Shown piece by piece: positions 34,401 through 43,121 of a stretch of 47,720 nucleotides of DNA (position 1 is the stretch's first letter; each line of letters starts with the position of its first letter). Made by a program: the position numbers and the translations under genes. The stretch lies in assembly GCA_903885605.1 (NCBI GenBank), contig CAISJD010000169.1, positions 1-47,720 on the forward strand, in the 5' to 3' direction. The notes under the pieces were generated by a model. The model was not told the DNA's origin, did no database searches, and saw nothing but the letters and a program-made list of their open reading frames with translations. Origin of the DNA: an uncultured Chthonomonas sp. (lineage in GTDB: Bacteria > Armatimonadota > Chthonomonadetes > Chthonomonadales > CAJBBX01).

Positions 34401-34468
34401 AGCGGTCGTCTCCTGGGGTCTGGTGTGAGTGCCGGAAGGCTACTGGCTGATTATGGCACACGTCCGTC

Positions 34469-35287
34469 CTAGGCGCCGGCCGCGGAGTACTGGCGCACCC
34501 CCGCACGCCACGTCCAGCGGAGCAGGAGGAGCGCTGCGGCGAGCCAGGCGACCTGCACCGCCATGCCGATGAGCACCTCATGCGGGGTCAGCTTTCCGAG
34601 TGCGACCTCGACGGGGAACGAGCCCATGTACCGGAACGGCGTGGCCTGCGCCGCTGCGGCAAACCCGCCAGGCAGCAGGGCCAGCGGCGCCACGCGGCCC
34701 GAGAGGAAGCTATCCAGCGTGAAGTAGAGCTGGTTGACGGCATCGATGCGCGTGGTCCAGAACGACAGGATCGCCAGCACGTACTGCAGCACATAGCGCA
34801 TGACGGCCGCCAGCGCCAACGACGGCAGGGAAGCCGGGATCCACCAGTACGAGGTCGGCGGGCTTGGCCGGAGCATCAGGTAGATGGCCGCCCAGATGGG
34901 GATCAGCAGCGCCGTGGTGAAGAGCTTGAAGCCGATGTTGGACGCAGCGTCCTCATGGATCGGGTGCAGCGGCCGCAGCAGCTTCGGAGATAGGCTTCCG
35001 GTCCGCACGCGGTAGGCGAACTCGAACACATCCCACGACATCGTGATGTGGCCGTAGATCATGAAGAGCAGGAAGTAGGCCGCGAAGTCGGCCGCTGTGT
35101 AACTGGCGCCTCCCCGGCCCACTGGACCGCCGCGCGCCGAGGTGGTCGCCGCCCATACGGCCAGCGATACGAGCGGGCCCACAAAGCCCCAGAGCGCCCA
35201 GATCAGCACCACCATGCGGTACTGGGCCATCATCGCCCAGGATGCCCGCAGGTTGGCGCGGTAGACCTGCAGCCAGTAGGTCAGCAT
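34469..35287 (-). CDS. ABC-2 type transporter permease
   Basis: A 272-residue membrane protein with six hydrophobic helices, matching the ABC-2/DUF990 permeases: an N-terminal YRANLRASWAMMAQYR amphipathic segment, LRPLHPIHEDAASNIGFK after the second helix, and FPVEVALGKLTP late. It pairs with the ATPase gene that overlaps its start by seven bases. Exporters of this type usually have two such permeases; only one is seen here. Substrate unknown. Confidence 0.85.
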   Translation of the reverse strand: MLTYWLQVYRANLRASWAMMAQYRMVVLIWALWGFVGPLVSLAVWAATTSARGGPVGRGGASYTAADFAAYFLLFMIYGHITMSWDVFEFAYRVRTGSLSPKLLRPLHPIHEDAASNIGFKLFTTALLIPIWAAIYLMLRPSPPTSYWWIPASLPSLALAAVMRYVLQYVLAILSFWTTRIDAVNQLYFTLDSFLSGRVAPLALLPGGFAAAAQATPFRYMGSFPVEVALGKLTPHEVLIGMAVQVAWLAAALLLLRWTWRAGVRQYSAAGA

Positions 35288-36294
35288 GGTTCGGTCGTCT
35301 GGGCGGCCTCGGTCGCGAAGACCTGGCCGATCACCTGCTCGATAGGCGGATCCTCAACCGTCAGGTCTACCACAGGCAGCTCGGCCAGTAGCCGGCCCAC
35401 CGTGGCGGCCGCTTCGGCCTTGGGCGTCTGCAGCGTGACGCGGACGCCGTCTACCTCCACCACGGTGCCGAAGGCCACCGCGCGAGCCGCCGCCGCAGGG
35501 CTCTCCACATCGATCTTCACGAGCTTGTAGGGCGCGATCCGCCGGGCAAGGTCATCCAGGCTGCCATCAAACAGCATCGTGCCGTGATGGATCACGATGA
35601 CGCGCTTGCAGAGCGCGGTAACGTCGGCCATGTAGTGGCTGGTGAGCAGCACGGTGGCGCCGGTGCGCCGATTGTGCTCTGCCACGAACGACCGGATGCG
35701 GCCCTGCATGGTCAGGTCCACACCCAGGGTCGGTTCATCGAGGAACAGCACCCGTGGCCGATGGAGGAGCGACGCGGCCAGCTCGCACTTCATCCGCTCA
35801 CCCAACGAGAGGTTTCGCACAGGCTTGCGCAGGAGTTCGCTCAGGTCGAGGAGCTCCACCAACTCGTCGACGGTCTTGCGGAACTCGGCCTCCGGGATGC
35901 GGTAGACGGCCTGGTTCACAAGGAAGGAGTCCATGGCCGGGATGTCCCAGAGCAACTGGTTCCGGTTGCCCATGACGAGGCTGATCTGCTTCAGGTAGGC
36001 ATGCTCCCGTCGCCATGGCGTATGGCCCAGCACCCGAGCCGTGCCGGCTGATGGGTGCAGCAGCCCGGCCAGCATCTTGAGCGTGGTGGTCTTGCCGGCG
36101 CCGTTGGGGCCCAGGAAGCCCACGACCTCTCCCTCGTCCAGCGTAAACGAGATGTCGCGGACCGCGTGGACCTCCTTGTACGTACGATGGAAGAGGCTGC
36201 GGAAGGCCGCAGCCGCGCCGGCCGACCTCTCGGTGACGCGGTACGTCTTGCTCAGCTTCTCCAGCGATATCTGGCAGGCCACCCTGGCGCTCAC
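35281..36294 (-). CDS. ABC-2 type exporter ATPase
   Basis: A 337-residue ATPase. Walker A GPNGAGKTT is at about 62-70, the signature is LSLGERMKCELAASLLH, Walker B is VLFLDEPTLGVD and the switch His is in LLTSHYMADV. The ~80-residue C-terminal extension is typical of drug/antibiotic-type exporters. I start at GTG 36294, five bases after the peptidase stop; TTG 36315 (overlapping that gene) and GTG 36282 are alternatives and none has a strong ribosome site. Confidence 0.9.
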   Translation of the reverse strand: MSARVACQISLEKLSKTYRVTERSAGAAAAFRSLFHRTYKEVHAVRDISFTLDEGEVVGFLGPNGAGKTTTLKMLAGLLHPSAGTARVLGHTPWRREHAYLKQISLVMGNRNQLLWDIPAMDSFLVNQAVYRIPEAEFRKTVDELVELLDLSELLRKPVRNLSLGERMKCELAASLLHRPRVLFLDEPTLGVDLTMQGRIRSFVAEHNRRTGATVLLTSHYMADVTALCKRVIVIHHGTMLFDGSLDDLARRIAPYKLVKIDVESPAAAARAVAFGTVVEVDGVRVTLQTPKAEAAATVGRLLAELPVVDLTVEDPPIEQVIGQVFATEAAQTTEPC

Positions 36295-36299
36295 GCCGC

Positions 36300-37361
36300 T
36301 CAGATGGGACGCCAATCGATGTCAGCCGTCACGGCCTCGCAGAACGCGGCCACGAGGTCGGCGGCGGCATCGATGTCGGCGATATCCATCACCTCGCCGG
36401 GCGTGTGCATATAGCGAACCGGCGCCGAGACGAGCCCGGTTGCGACGCCCGCGCGGTTCACCTGGATGGCGTTGGCGTCGGTGCCTGTGCCGCCCGGCAC
36501 GGCCTTCACTTGGTAAGGGATGCCCCGCTCCCGGGCTACCTGCACGAGCAGGGAGCAGACCTTCGGGTTAATGTTGGCGCCGCGGGCGATGACGGGACCG
36601 GCTCCGAGCTTGATGTCGCCAACCGTGTTCTTGTCGGCGCCGGGGAAGTCCATGGCGTGGCACACATCGACGGCAAGCGCCACGTTGGGGTCGATCCCGT
36701 AGGCGCTGGTTCGTGCGCCGCGCAAGCCGATCTCCTCCTGAACGGTAGCGACCGCGGTGACGCACCCCTGCAGTTTTGCCGCATCGATCCGGCGTAGCGC
36801 CTCGGCCACCACGCAGGCCCCCATCTTGTCATCGAAGCTGCGCGCCGCGTAGCAGGCGCCCTGCAGGCGCACCATCGATTCGGCATAGGTGACGCAGTCG
36901 CCGATGCTCACAAGCGCCGCGGCTTCTTCCTTCTTGCCGACGCCGATGTCGATCCAGAGGCTGGAGCCCTTCGGCGCCTTCTCGCGCTCGTCTCCCTCAA
37001 GGAGGTGGATCGCCTTGCGGCCGATGACACCGGCCACCGGGCCGTTGGCCGTATGCACGGTCACGCGCTGGCCCACGATGATGGCGTTGTCGTGCCCGCC
37101 GATCATGCCGAAGTAGAGCATCCCGGTGTCGGAGATGCTGCGCACCTGGAAGCCGATCTCGTCCGCATGGCCCGCGAGCATGATCCGCGGAGAGCCGCCG
37201 AGGTTCCGTGAGGCCGCGACACTGCCCATGACGTCGGTCTCCACACTGTCGGCGAACGCCTCCACATGGTTGCGGAAGACCCGCATGACCGGCTGCTCGT
37301 AACCGGACGGACCGGGCGCGTCTACGATGCGTGTGAGGAAGTCGAGTGTTGCTGCGTCCAT
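36300..37361 (-). CDS. M42-family metal aminopeptidase
   Basis: A 353-residue cytosolic peptidase of the M42 group (glutamyl aminopeptidase/deblocking type). Likely ligands and catalytic residues are His65 and Asp67 (AGHADEIGF), Asp177/178 (SFDDKMG), Glu209/210 (QEEIGLRG), Asp232 (LAVDV) and His in YMHTPGEV near 315. These form the two-metal centre of tetrahedral aminopeptidases that finish peptide breakdown. AGGAGG precedes the ATG at 12 bases. It lies between yvcK and the exporter genes. Confidence 0.93.
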   Translation of the reverse strand: MDAATLDFLTRIVDAPGPSGYEQPVMRVFRNHVEAFADSVETDVMGSVAASRNLGGSPRIMLAGHADEIGFQVRSISDTGMLYFGMIGGHDNAIIVGQRVTVHTANGPVAGVIGRKAIHLLEGDEREKAPKGSSLWIDIGVGKKEEAAALVSIGDCVTYAESMVRLQGACYAARSFDDKMGACVVAEALRRIDAAKLQGCVTAVATVQEEIGLRGARTSAYGIDPNVALAVDVCHAMDFPGADKNTVGDIKLGAGPVIARGANINPKVCSLLVQVARERGIPYQVKAVPGGTGTDANAIQVNRAGVATGLVSAPVRYMHTPGEVMDIADIDAAADLVAAFCEAVTADIDWRPI

Positions 37362-37384
37362 CTGCGTTGCTGGCCTCCTGGCGG

Positions 37385-38701
37385 TCAGGACACGAGGCGC
37401 ATGAGCGCCTCAGCCAGGCGGCCGTTGTCGTGTCGCACAACGTCGGTCTGGCTCATGAAATCACCGGTGATCGGTCTGTATCCGAGCGCCCGTACGCGGT
37501 CGGTATCGGGCTCTACAGGTACGGAGCCGGTCTGTCGGTACTTCTGGACGAGTTCCGGGGTCGGCCGTCCGGCGTTCACGAAGACACTGTCGAACACAGG
37601 CCTGGCAACGTGGGACTGGATCGCCTGGACATGGTCGGAGGCCGAAAACCCGTCGGTCTCGCCGGGCTGCGTCATGACATTGCAGACGTAGACCTTGCGA
37701 CATCGGGCGCGCTGCAGGGCCTCCGGGATGCCTGCCACCAGGAGGTTCGGGATGATGCTCGTGAACACGGAACCCGGACCGATGACGATGAGGTCGGCCG
37801 ATGTGATCGCACTGACCACCTCATCCGGCGCGGCGGCTCCCGCCGGTGCCAGGCTGATGCGGCGGATCCGTTGCGGTGCATGGACAATGCGCGTCTCGCC
37901 CTCCAGCACACTGCCGTCATCCATCTCGGCGGCGAGGTGTACATGGCTCAAGGTGCTGGCCAGGACCCGGCCGCGGATGTTCAACACCTCGCTCGTCAGT
38001 TGGACGGCGCGCTCGAAGTCGCCGCCGCTCAGTTCGGCGAGGGCGGCGATCAGCAGGTTCCCGAAGGCGTGCTCGCGGAGCCCCGCAGCCGCGCCTCCGC
38101 CGCGAAAACGGTGCTGGAAGAGCTCGGTCATGAGGCCTTCAGAGTCGGCCAGGGCCACCAGGCAGTTGCGAATGTCACCGGGCGGGAGCATCCTCAGCTC
38201 CTGATGGAGCACACCCGAGCTGCCGCCGTCATCGGTGACCGTGACCACCGCCGTGATGTTGGAGGTGTAGTGCTTCAGGCCGCGGAGCATGGTGGAGAGG
38301 CCCGTGCCGCCGCCGATCACGACGATCCGCGGCCCTTCGGCGAGCACCCTGGTCCGGTAGAAGGAGTCGGCGAGGCCGGCGGCTCCGATGCCCGGCTTCA
38401 GCGCAACTGCCGCCGCAAGGCCAAGCCTGTGGATGCCGATGGCCAATGCCACCCCACCTAGGCAGATCAGGACCCAACCCGCGACAGGGCCGGGGCCTCC
38501 CGGCTGAAGCAGGCCCGGGACGCGGGCGTCGATCTGCTGCCATGCACGTCCGGGGATAGCGAGGAGGTCGAGCGGTCGCGCCTGTCGGACTAGCGAGAGG
38601 CCCAGCAGCAGAAGGGCGGCTCCCGCGGCGATCAGCAGGAGCCATCGCTTGACGCGGATGCCGGGCTGCAGCCACCGACCGGGTCCGGGAGCCTGCGTCA
38701 T
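37385..38701 (-). CDS. yvcK: YvcK/CofD-like protein with membrane-anchored N-terminus
   Basis: A 438-residue protein. Two hydrophobic helices (~19-38 and ~73-95) precede the CofD-like fold, which has GGGTGLSTMLRGLK (130-143), VTDDGGSSG, PPGDIRNCL and NVMTQPGETDGFSASDHV motifs. YvcK proteins bind UDP-sugars and are needed for cell-wall and carbon balance on gluconeogenic media. The ATG overlaps the stop of the holin-like gene (ATGA). Confidence 0.92.
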   Translation of the reverse strand: MTQAPGPGRWLQPGIRVKRWLLLIAAGAALLLLGLSLVRQARPLDLLAIPGRAWQQIDARVPGLLQPGGPGPVAGWVLICLGGVALAIGIHRLGLAAAVALKPGIGAAGLADSFYRTRVLAEGPRIVVIGGGTGLSTMLRGLKHYTSNITAVVTVTDDGGSSGVLHQELRMLPPGDIRNCLVALADSEGLMTELFQHRFRGGGAAAGLREHAFGNLLIAALAELSGGDFERAVQLTSEVLNIRGRVLASTLSHVHLAAEMDDGSVLEGETRIVHAPQRIRRISLAPAGAAAPDEVVSAITSADLIVIGPGSVFTSIIPNLLVAGIPEALQRARCRKVYVCNVMTQPGETDGFSASDHVQAIQSHVARPVFDSVFVNAGRPTPELVQKYRQTGSVPVEPDTDRVRALGYRPITGDFMSQTDVVRHDNGRLAEALMRLVS

Positions 38702-39054
38702 ACGGACCGCGGCTTGTCCGACAAGAGCGAGTTCAGCAGCGAACTGAGCGCCCCCATGGCCAGTGAGCCGATCAGCGCGGCCCCGGCGCTCTCGACCCTG
38801 AAGCCAGGAACAACGAACTGGACAACGAAGAAGAGGAACGCGTTCAGAACGAAGCCGAACAGGCCGAACGTCATGCAGTTAAGCGGGGCGGTGAGTAGCT
38901 TCAGGATCGGGCGCACGAAGGTGTTGGCGAGGCCGATCACCAACGCGGCCAGAAGGAGGGATGTGGCTGGGCGCGCCGAGACGCCGATGCCCACAGAGCA
39001 GACGAGCCAGAGGGCCAGCACGCTGCATAAATAGCGAACCGTCCAGTTGCGCAT
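38698..39054 (-). CDS. Phage-holin-IV-like small membrane protein
   Basis: A 118-residue protein with four hydrophobic helices and the segments IGLANTFVRPILKLLTAPLN and GLFGFVLNAFLFF, which mark the holin superfamily IV-like family of chromosomal proteins. Despite the name there is no phage gene nearby. GGGAGGAGGTG lies just before ATG 39054; the frame upstream is not coding. It is the first gene of a seven-gene leftward run. Confidence 0.85.
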   Translation of the reverse strand: MRNWTVRYLCSVLALWLVCSVGIGVSARPATSLLLAALVIGLANTFVRPILKLLTAPLNCMTFGLFGFVLNAFLFFVVQFVVPGFRVESAGAALIGSLAMGALSSLLNSLLSDKPRSV

Positions 39055-39079
39055 TGCCTTGCACCTCCTCCCTGGTCTG

Positions 39080-39085
39080 ATTGTA
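39080..39085 (-). promoter_or_regulatory. Candidate -10 box for the holin-yvcK run
   Basis: TACAAT on the minus strand (five of six consensus), about 25 bases before ATG 39054, with the ribosome site in between. The -35 region is not recognisable. Confidence 0.4.
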
Positions 39086-39107
39086 CCTTGGCAGTTCCGC
39101 GCGCCTG

Positions 39108-39135
39108 CCCGGCGCCGGCGCACCGAGGCGCCGGG
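39108..39135. repeat. Inverted repeat between divergent holin-like gene and glgA
   Basis: Perfect 9-bp arms CCCGGCGCC (39108-39116) and GGCGCCGGG (39127-39135), with a 10-base gap, giving 19 bases centre to centre. They overlap the expected -35 region of glgA and lie upstream of the holin-like promoter. This is a possible operator, but the region is very GC-rich, so chance is possible. Confidence 0.35.
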
Positions 39136-39140
39136 TGTGG

Positions 39141-39146
39141 TATATA
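39141..39146 (+). promoter_or_regulatory. Candidate -10 box for glgA
   Basis: TATATA lies 39 bases before the glgA GTG in an otherwise GC-rich spacer. No clear -35 hexamer is present. Confidence 0.35.
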
Positions 39147-39184
39147 CACGGCACCCTGTCGCCCCCATCCACGGAGGTCTGCCT

Positions 39185-40669
39185 GTGCCTACGCCGCTCA
39201 GAATCGCGTTTTGTTCCGCCGAAGTGGCTCCCCTTGCCAAGGTCGGCGGCCTGGCCGACGTGGCCGGAGCCCTGCCGAAGGCTCTCATAGGCCTGGGGCA
39301 CGACGTGCGCGTGTTCATGCCGTCCTACCCGTTTGTAGAGCGAAACCCAAACGTGGAGATGTGTCTGGTCGCCGACTGGTTCCCTGTGCAGATCCACTCG
39401 CAATGGACTGAGTGGCTGCAGCTCTTCCGTGTCGCTCCGGACCCCGGCTTCCCGCTCTACCTCGTCCATTCAGGCGGCTACTTCAGGGGCTCGGTGGATA
39501 GCGCGAGCCTCTACGCCGACGGCGCCTACCCGTACATCGTCTTCACTCGCGCCCTGCTGGACGCCGTGCCCAAGGTGGAGCCGGACTGGCAGCCCGACAT
39601 CCTGCACTGCAACGACTGGCACACCGGGCTGGGACCCGCCTACCTGCGATCGACGCATGCCGGTGTCCGGCCGTGGGACCGATGCGCCGGCGTCTACACG
39701 ATCCACAACGTGGCGCACCAGGGCGAGTTCAGCCGTGAGGTCCTGGGCCACGCGGGGCTACCCGGGTGGCTGTTCAGTCCGGAGTACACATCGCACTATG
39801 ATCGCCTGAACTTCCTGAAGTGCGGCTCGGCGCTATGCGACCAGTGCAATACGGTGAGCCCGACCTACGCCGCCGAGGTGCAGACCGCCGAGTTCGGCTT
39901 CGGCCTTGAGGGCCTCTACAGGCACCTGGCGGCGGCGGGCAGGTTCGGAGGGATCGTTAACGGGATCGACGTCGGCGCGTTTGACCCGGCCACCGATCCG
40001 GCCCTGCCCGCCAACTTCTGCGCGTCGGAACCGTCGGGCAAGGCCCTGTGCAAGGCGGAGCTTCAGCGTGAGTGTGGCCTGCACGTCGATCCGTCAGCTT
40101 GCCTTATCGGCATGGTCACGCGCATCGCCGACCAGAAGGGGTTCGACCTGCTCGCGGGCGCGTTCGACCGGATCATGGCGGAGCCCGTGCAGTTCGCACT
40201 GCTAGGCCAGGGCCACCCGCACTATGAGCGTCTCTTCGCGCACGAACTCGCCGGCCGCTACCCGGGCCGGGTGTACGTGCGCCTCGCCTACGATGCGGCA
40301 TTCGGGCAGCGTGTCTACGCCGGCTCAGACCTCTTCATGATGCCCTCGCACTTCGAGCCGTGCGGCCTGGGGCAGCTCATCGCCATGCGCTACGGCACAC
40401 TGCCTGTCGTTCGTGCCACCGGCGGGCTGCGGGACACCGTGGCCGAGGGCGACCAGCGTCCCGGCTCAGGGCCGGGCTTTGTCTTCTGGCCCCGCGATCC
40501 GGCCCACCTGGCCGATGCCGTCAGCCGCGCCTGTGCCGCCTTCGCCGACAAGCCCGGTTGGGCGCGCCTGGTCCGCCGTGCCATGGACGCGGATTTCTCG
40601 TGGCGCCGCTCGGCATCGGACTACGTTGACCTGTACCAGCGCGCCCTGGCCTTGCGCAGGGGCGGTTAG
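39185..40669 (+). CDS. glgA: Glycogen (starch) synthase, GT5
   Basis: A 494-residue glycosyltransferase that elongates alpha-1,4-glucan from ADP-glucose (UDP-glucose possible). The N-terminal sugar-nucleotide motif KVGGLADV is at 19-26, and HCNDWHTGLGPAYL and YTIHNVAHQGEF follow. The C-terminal SHFEPCGLGQLIAMRYG (~385-400) holds the conserved Glu. The start is GTG 39185, with GGAGG seven bases before it; the upstream frame is leader. It stands alone; no glgB, glgC or glgP lies nearby. Its stop overlaps the convergent lon stop by four bases. Confidence 0.95.
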   Translation: MPTPLRIAFCSAEVAPLAKVGGLADVAGALPKALIGLGHDVRVFMPSYPFVERNPNVEMCLVADWFPVQIHSQWTEWLQLFRVAPDPGFPLYLVHSGGYFRGSVDSASLYADGAYPYIVFTRALLDAVPKVEPDWQPDILHCNDWHTGLGPAYLRSTHAGVRPWDRCAGVYTIHNVAHQGEFSREVLGHAGLPGWLFSPEYTSHYDRLNFLKCGSALCDQCNTVSPTYAAEVQTAEFGFGLEGLYRHLAAAGRFGGIVNGIDVGAFDPATDPALPANFCASEPSGKALCKAELQRECGLHVDPSACLIGMVTRIADQKGFDLLAGAFDRIMAEPVQFALLGQGHPHYERLFAHELAGRYPGRVYVRLAYDAAFGQRVYAGSDLFMMPSHFEPCGLGQLIAMRYGTLPVVRATGGLRDTVAEGDQRPGSGPGFVFWPRDPAHLADAVSRACAAFADKPGWARLVRRAMDADFSWRRSASDYVDLYQRALALRRGG

Positions 40670-43068
40670 GGGGACGCGGCGGGCCTCAGTACCAGTGACA
40701 TGGCCTGCCACGCTTCCGTCACGAACTCGAAGGTCATCTCGGCGCGTATCTCGGCGGGCACATCGTCGAGATCGCGCCGGTTCTCCTCCGGGAGTGCCAC
40801 GATCTTGATACCCGCCCTGTGGGCGCCCAGGACCTTCTCCTTGATGCCGCCCACCGGCAGCACCTTGCCGCGCAGGGTGATCTCGCCGGTCATGGCGATA
40901 TCGCGCCGTAGCGGCCTGCCCGTCAGGGCGCTTGCGACGGCGACGGCGATGGCCACTCCGGCTGACGGTCCATCCTTCGGGGTGGCGCCCGCGGGCACGT
41001 GGACGTGAATCTCCCGCGTGCGGTCCAGGTCTACCGGTAGCGCCAGCTCCGTTGAACGCGACCTGACGTAGGTGAGAGCCGCCTGGGCCGACTCCCGCAT
41101 CACGTCGCCGAGCTGGCCTGTGAGCGTCAGGCGGCCGTCCTTGGCGGGCAGCACGGTCACTTCGATCGTGATGGTGTCTCCACCGAACTCGGTCCAGACC
41201 AGCCCCGTGGCGGCTCCGACCTCATCAGCGGACTCAAGGGCTCCATACCGGAACTTCGGCTTGCCCAGCATGGCAGATAGGCCCTCACGCTCTACGCGCA
41301 GGCGGGCGCGGCTCCCTTCGGCGACCTTGCGGGCCACCTTGCGGCAGACTGAGCCGATCTCGCGCTCCAATCCGCGCACGCCAGCCTCCCGGGTGTACGC
41401 ACGGATGATCTGCAGTAGCGCATCGTCGGTGATCACAGGCTTCGTGGGCTTGAGGCCGTTCTCGCGGCGCTGCTTGGGGGCGAGGAAGTCTCGGGCGATG
41501 GCCAGCTTCTCCAGCTCCGTGTAGCCCGTGAACGAGATCACCTCCATGCGGTCCCTCAGCGCCGCCGGGATGGGGTCCAGCAGGTTGGCGGTCGTGATGA
41601 ACATGACATCACGAAGGCTGAAGGGGACCTCCAGGTAGTGGTCGCTGAACTCGCCGTTCTGCTCGGGATCAAGCGCCTCAAGCAATGCCGATGAGGGGTC
41701 GCCCCGGAAGTCCATGCCCAGCTTATCGATCTCGTCCAGCATGAAGACCGGGTTGCTCGTTCCGGCTTGTTTGATGCCCTGCAGGATCCGCCCGGGCATG
41801 GCGCCTATGTAGGTCCGCCGATGCCCCCGGATTTCCGCTTCATCCCGCACGCCTCCCAGCGAGATGCGCACGAACCTGCGGCCCAGCGCACGGGCGATGG
41901 ACTTCCCGATGGAGGTCTTGCCCACGCCGGGAGGGCCCACGAAGCAGAGGATGGGGCCGCGCATGGCGTCTCCGGCGAGGCGCCGCACAGCCAGGAACTC
42001 GATGATGCGCTCCTTGGGCTTCGAGAGGCCGTAGTGGTCGTCGTCCAGTACGCGGACGGCTTCGTTGAGGTCCAGCTGGTCCACTGTCTGCGACTGCCAG
42101 GGCAGGCCGACCAGCCAGTCAAGGTAGTTACGGATGATCCCGGCCTCGGGCGCGGGACCGGGCATCCGCGTCAGGCGCTGGAGTTCCTTCTCGGCTCGGT
42201 CGAGCGCGACGCCCTGCAGGCCGGCGGCCGCGATCTTCTCGCCGTAGTCGGCCATCTCGGCCGCATGGTCATCCACCTCTCCGAGCTCCGAGTGGATGGC
42301 TCGGAGTTGCTCGCGCAGGATCACCTCACGCTGGTTGTCGCCCATGGTCTGCTCGACCCGTTCGCGGATCACGCGCTGCAGTTCAGCGACTTCGGTCTCG
42401 CGGGCAAGCACCGCGGCCAGCTTCTGCAAGCGTTCGTCCGGGCTCAGGGTCTCCAGCAACTCCTGACGCACGGCGATATCGGTATGCCGCAGGTAGGGGA
42501 CGATGGTGTCGGCCACCTCGCCGGCCTCGGTGCTGTTCATCACGGCCAGCAGGGCCTCAGGTGCGATCTGGTGGCTGGTGTGTACCAGGGTCTCAAACTG
42601 CGCCTTCACGAGGCGCATGCAGGCCTCGGTCTCGGGACCTGTGGCGGGCGGCTCATCCGGGTGGGTCACGACGGCCAGCGTGTGGTCCATGACCTCGTCG
42701 CTGATGCTCAGGACATTGACGCGGTCCACACCCTCAAGGACCACGCGCAGGGTGCCGTCCGGAACGCGAAGCACCTGCATCACGGTAGCTGTGATGCCGA
42801 CGTCGAAGAGGTCCTCGGGCATGGGATCCTCCACGGAGAGGTCGCGCTGGGCAAGCAGGACGAGCTTACGGTCCGCGTCCATGGCCGCTTCGACGGCTCG
42901 CACGGATCGCTCGCGTCCGACCAGGATGGAGAAGACGCCCTGCGGAAAGTAGACCTGATCGCGAATGGGGATCAGGGGCAGGACGACCTCATCACGCTTC
43001 AGGCGTCCCGAGGCGGCACGGCGCGCCCGAGGCTTCCGTGCGGCCTTCGGAGAGGCGGGGTCGGACAT
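40666..43068 (-). CDS. lon: ATP-dependent protease Lon (complete)
   Basis: An 800-residue LonA protease: N-terminal substrate domain (LPLIPIRDQVYFPQG start), a helical linker, an AAA+ module with Walker A GPPGVGKT (~370) and Walker B VFMLDEIDKLG, then the protease domain with Ser (~702) in KDGPSAG and Lys 43 residues later in GGIKEK. The N-terminus has a short basic extension (KAARKPRARRAASGRLKR). AGGAGG is nine bases before ATG 43068. It is the last gene of tig-clpP-clpX-lon and is related to, but clearly different from, the Lon at the left edge. Confidence 0.97.
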   Translation of the reverse strand: MSDPASPKAARKPRARRAASGRLKRDEVVLPLIPIRDQVYFPQGVFSILVGRERSVRAVEAAMDADRKLVLLAQRDLSVEDPMPEDLFDVGITATVMQVLRVPDGTLRVVLEGVDRVNVLSISDEVMDHTLAVVTHPDEPPATGPETEACMRLVKAQFETLVHTSHQIAPEALLAVMNSTEAGEVADTIVPYLRHTDIAVRQELLETLSPDERLQKLAAVLARETEVAELQRVIRERVEQTMGDNQREVILREQLRAIHSELGEVDDHAAEMADYGEKIAAAGLQGVALDRAEKELQRLTRMPGPAPEAGIIRNYLDWLVGLPWQSQTVDQLDLNEAVRVLDDDHYGLSKPKERIIEFLAVRRLAGDAMRGPILCFVGPPGVGKTSIGKSIARALGRRFVRISLGGVRDEAEIRGHRRTYIGAMPGRILQGIKQAGTSNPVFMLDEIDKLGMDFRGDPSSALLEALDPEQNGEFSDHYLEVPFSLRDVMFITTANLLDPIPAALRDRMEVISFTGYTELEKLAIARDFLAPKQRRENGLKPTKPVITDDALLQIIRAYTREAGVRGLEREIGSVCRKVARKVAEGSRARLRVEREGLSAMLGKPKFRYGALESADEVGAATGLVWTEFGGDTITIEVTVLPAKDGRLTLTGQLGDVMRESAQAALTYVRSRSTELALPVDLDRTREIHVHVPAGATPKDGPSAGVAIAVAVASALTGRPLRRDIAMTGEITLRGKVLPVGGIKEKVLGAHRAGIKIVALPEENRRDLDDVPAEIRAEMTFEFVTEAWQAMSLVLRPAASP

Positions 43069-43121
43069 GGCGATGGGCCTCCTATGGGACAGCCGTCTTC
43101 AGCAGGAGGCGTCCGGCCGGC

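Noticed and set aside
36295-36315. TTG 36315 as start of the exporter ATPase
   Set aside because: It overlaps the peptidase gene without a ribosome site; GTG 36294 just after the peptidase stop is a simpler choice, though not proven.
38698-39054. Holin-like gene as a sign of a prophage
   Set aside because: No other phage genes or attachment repeats are seen; this family is common as a chromosomal membrane protein.
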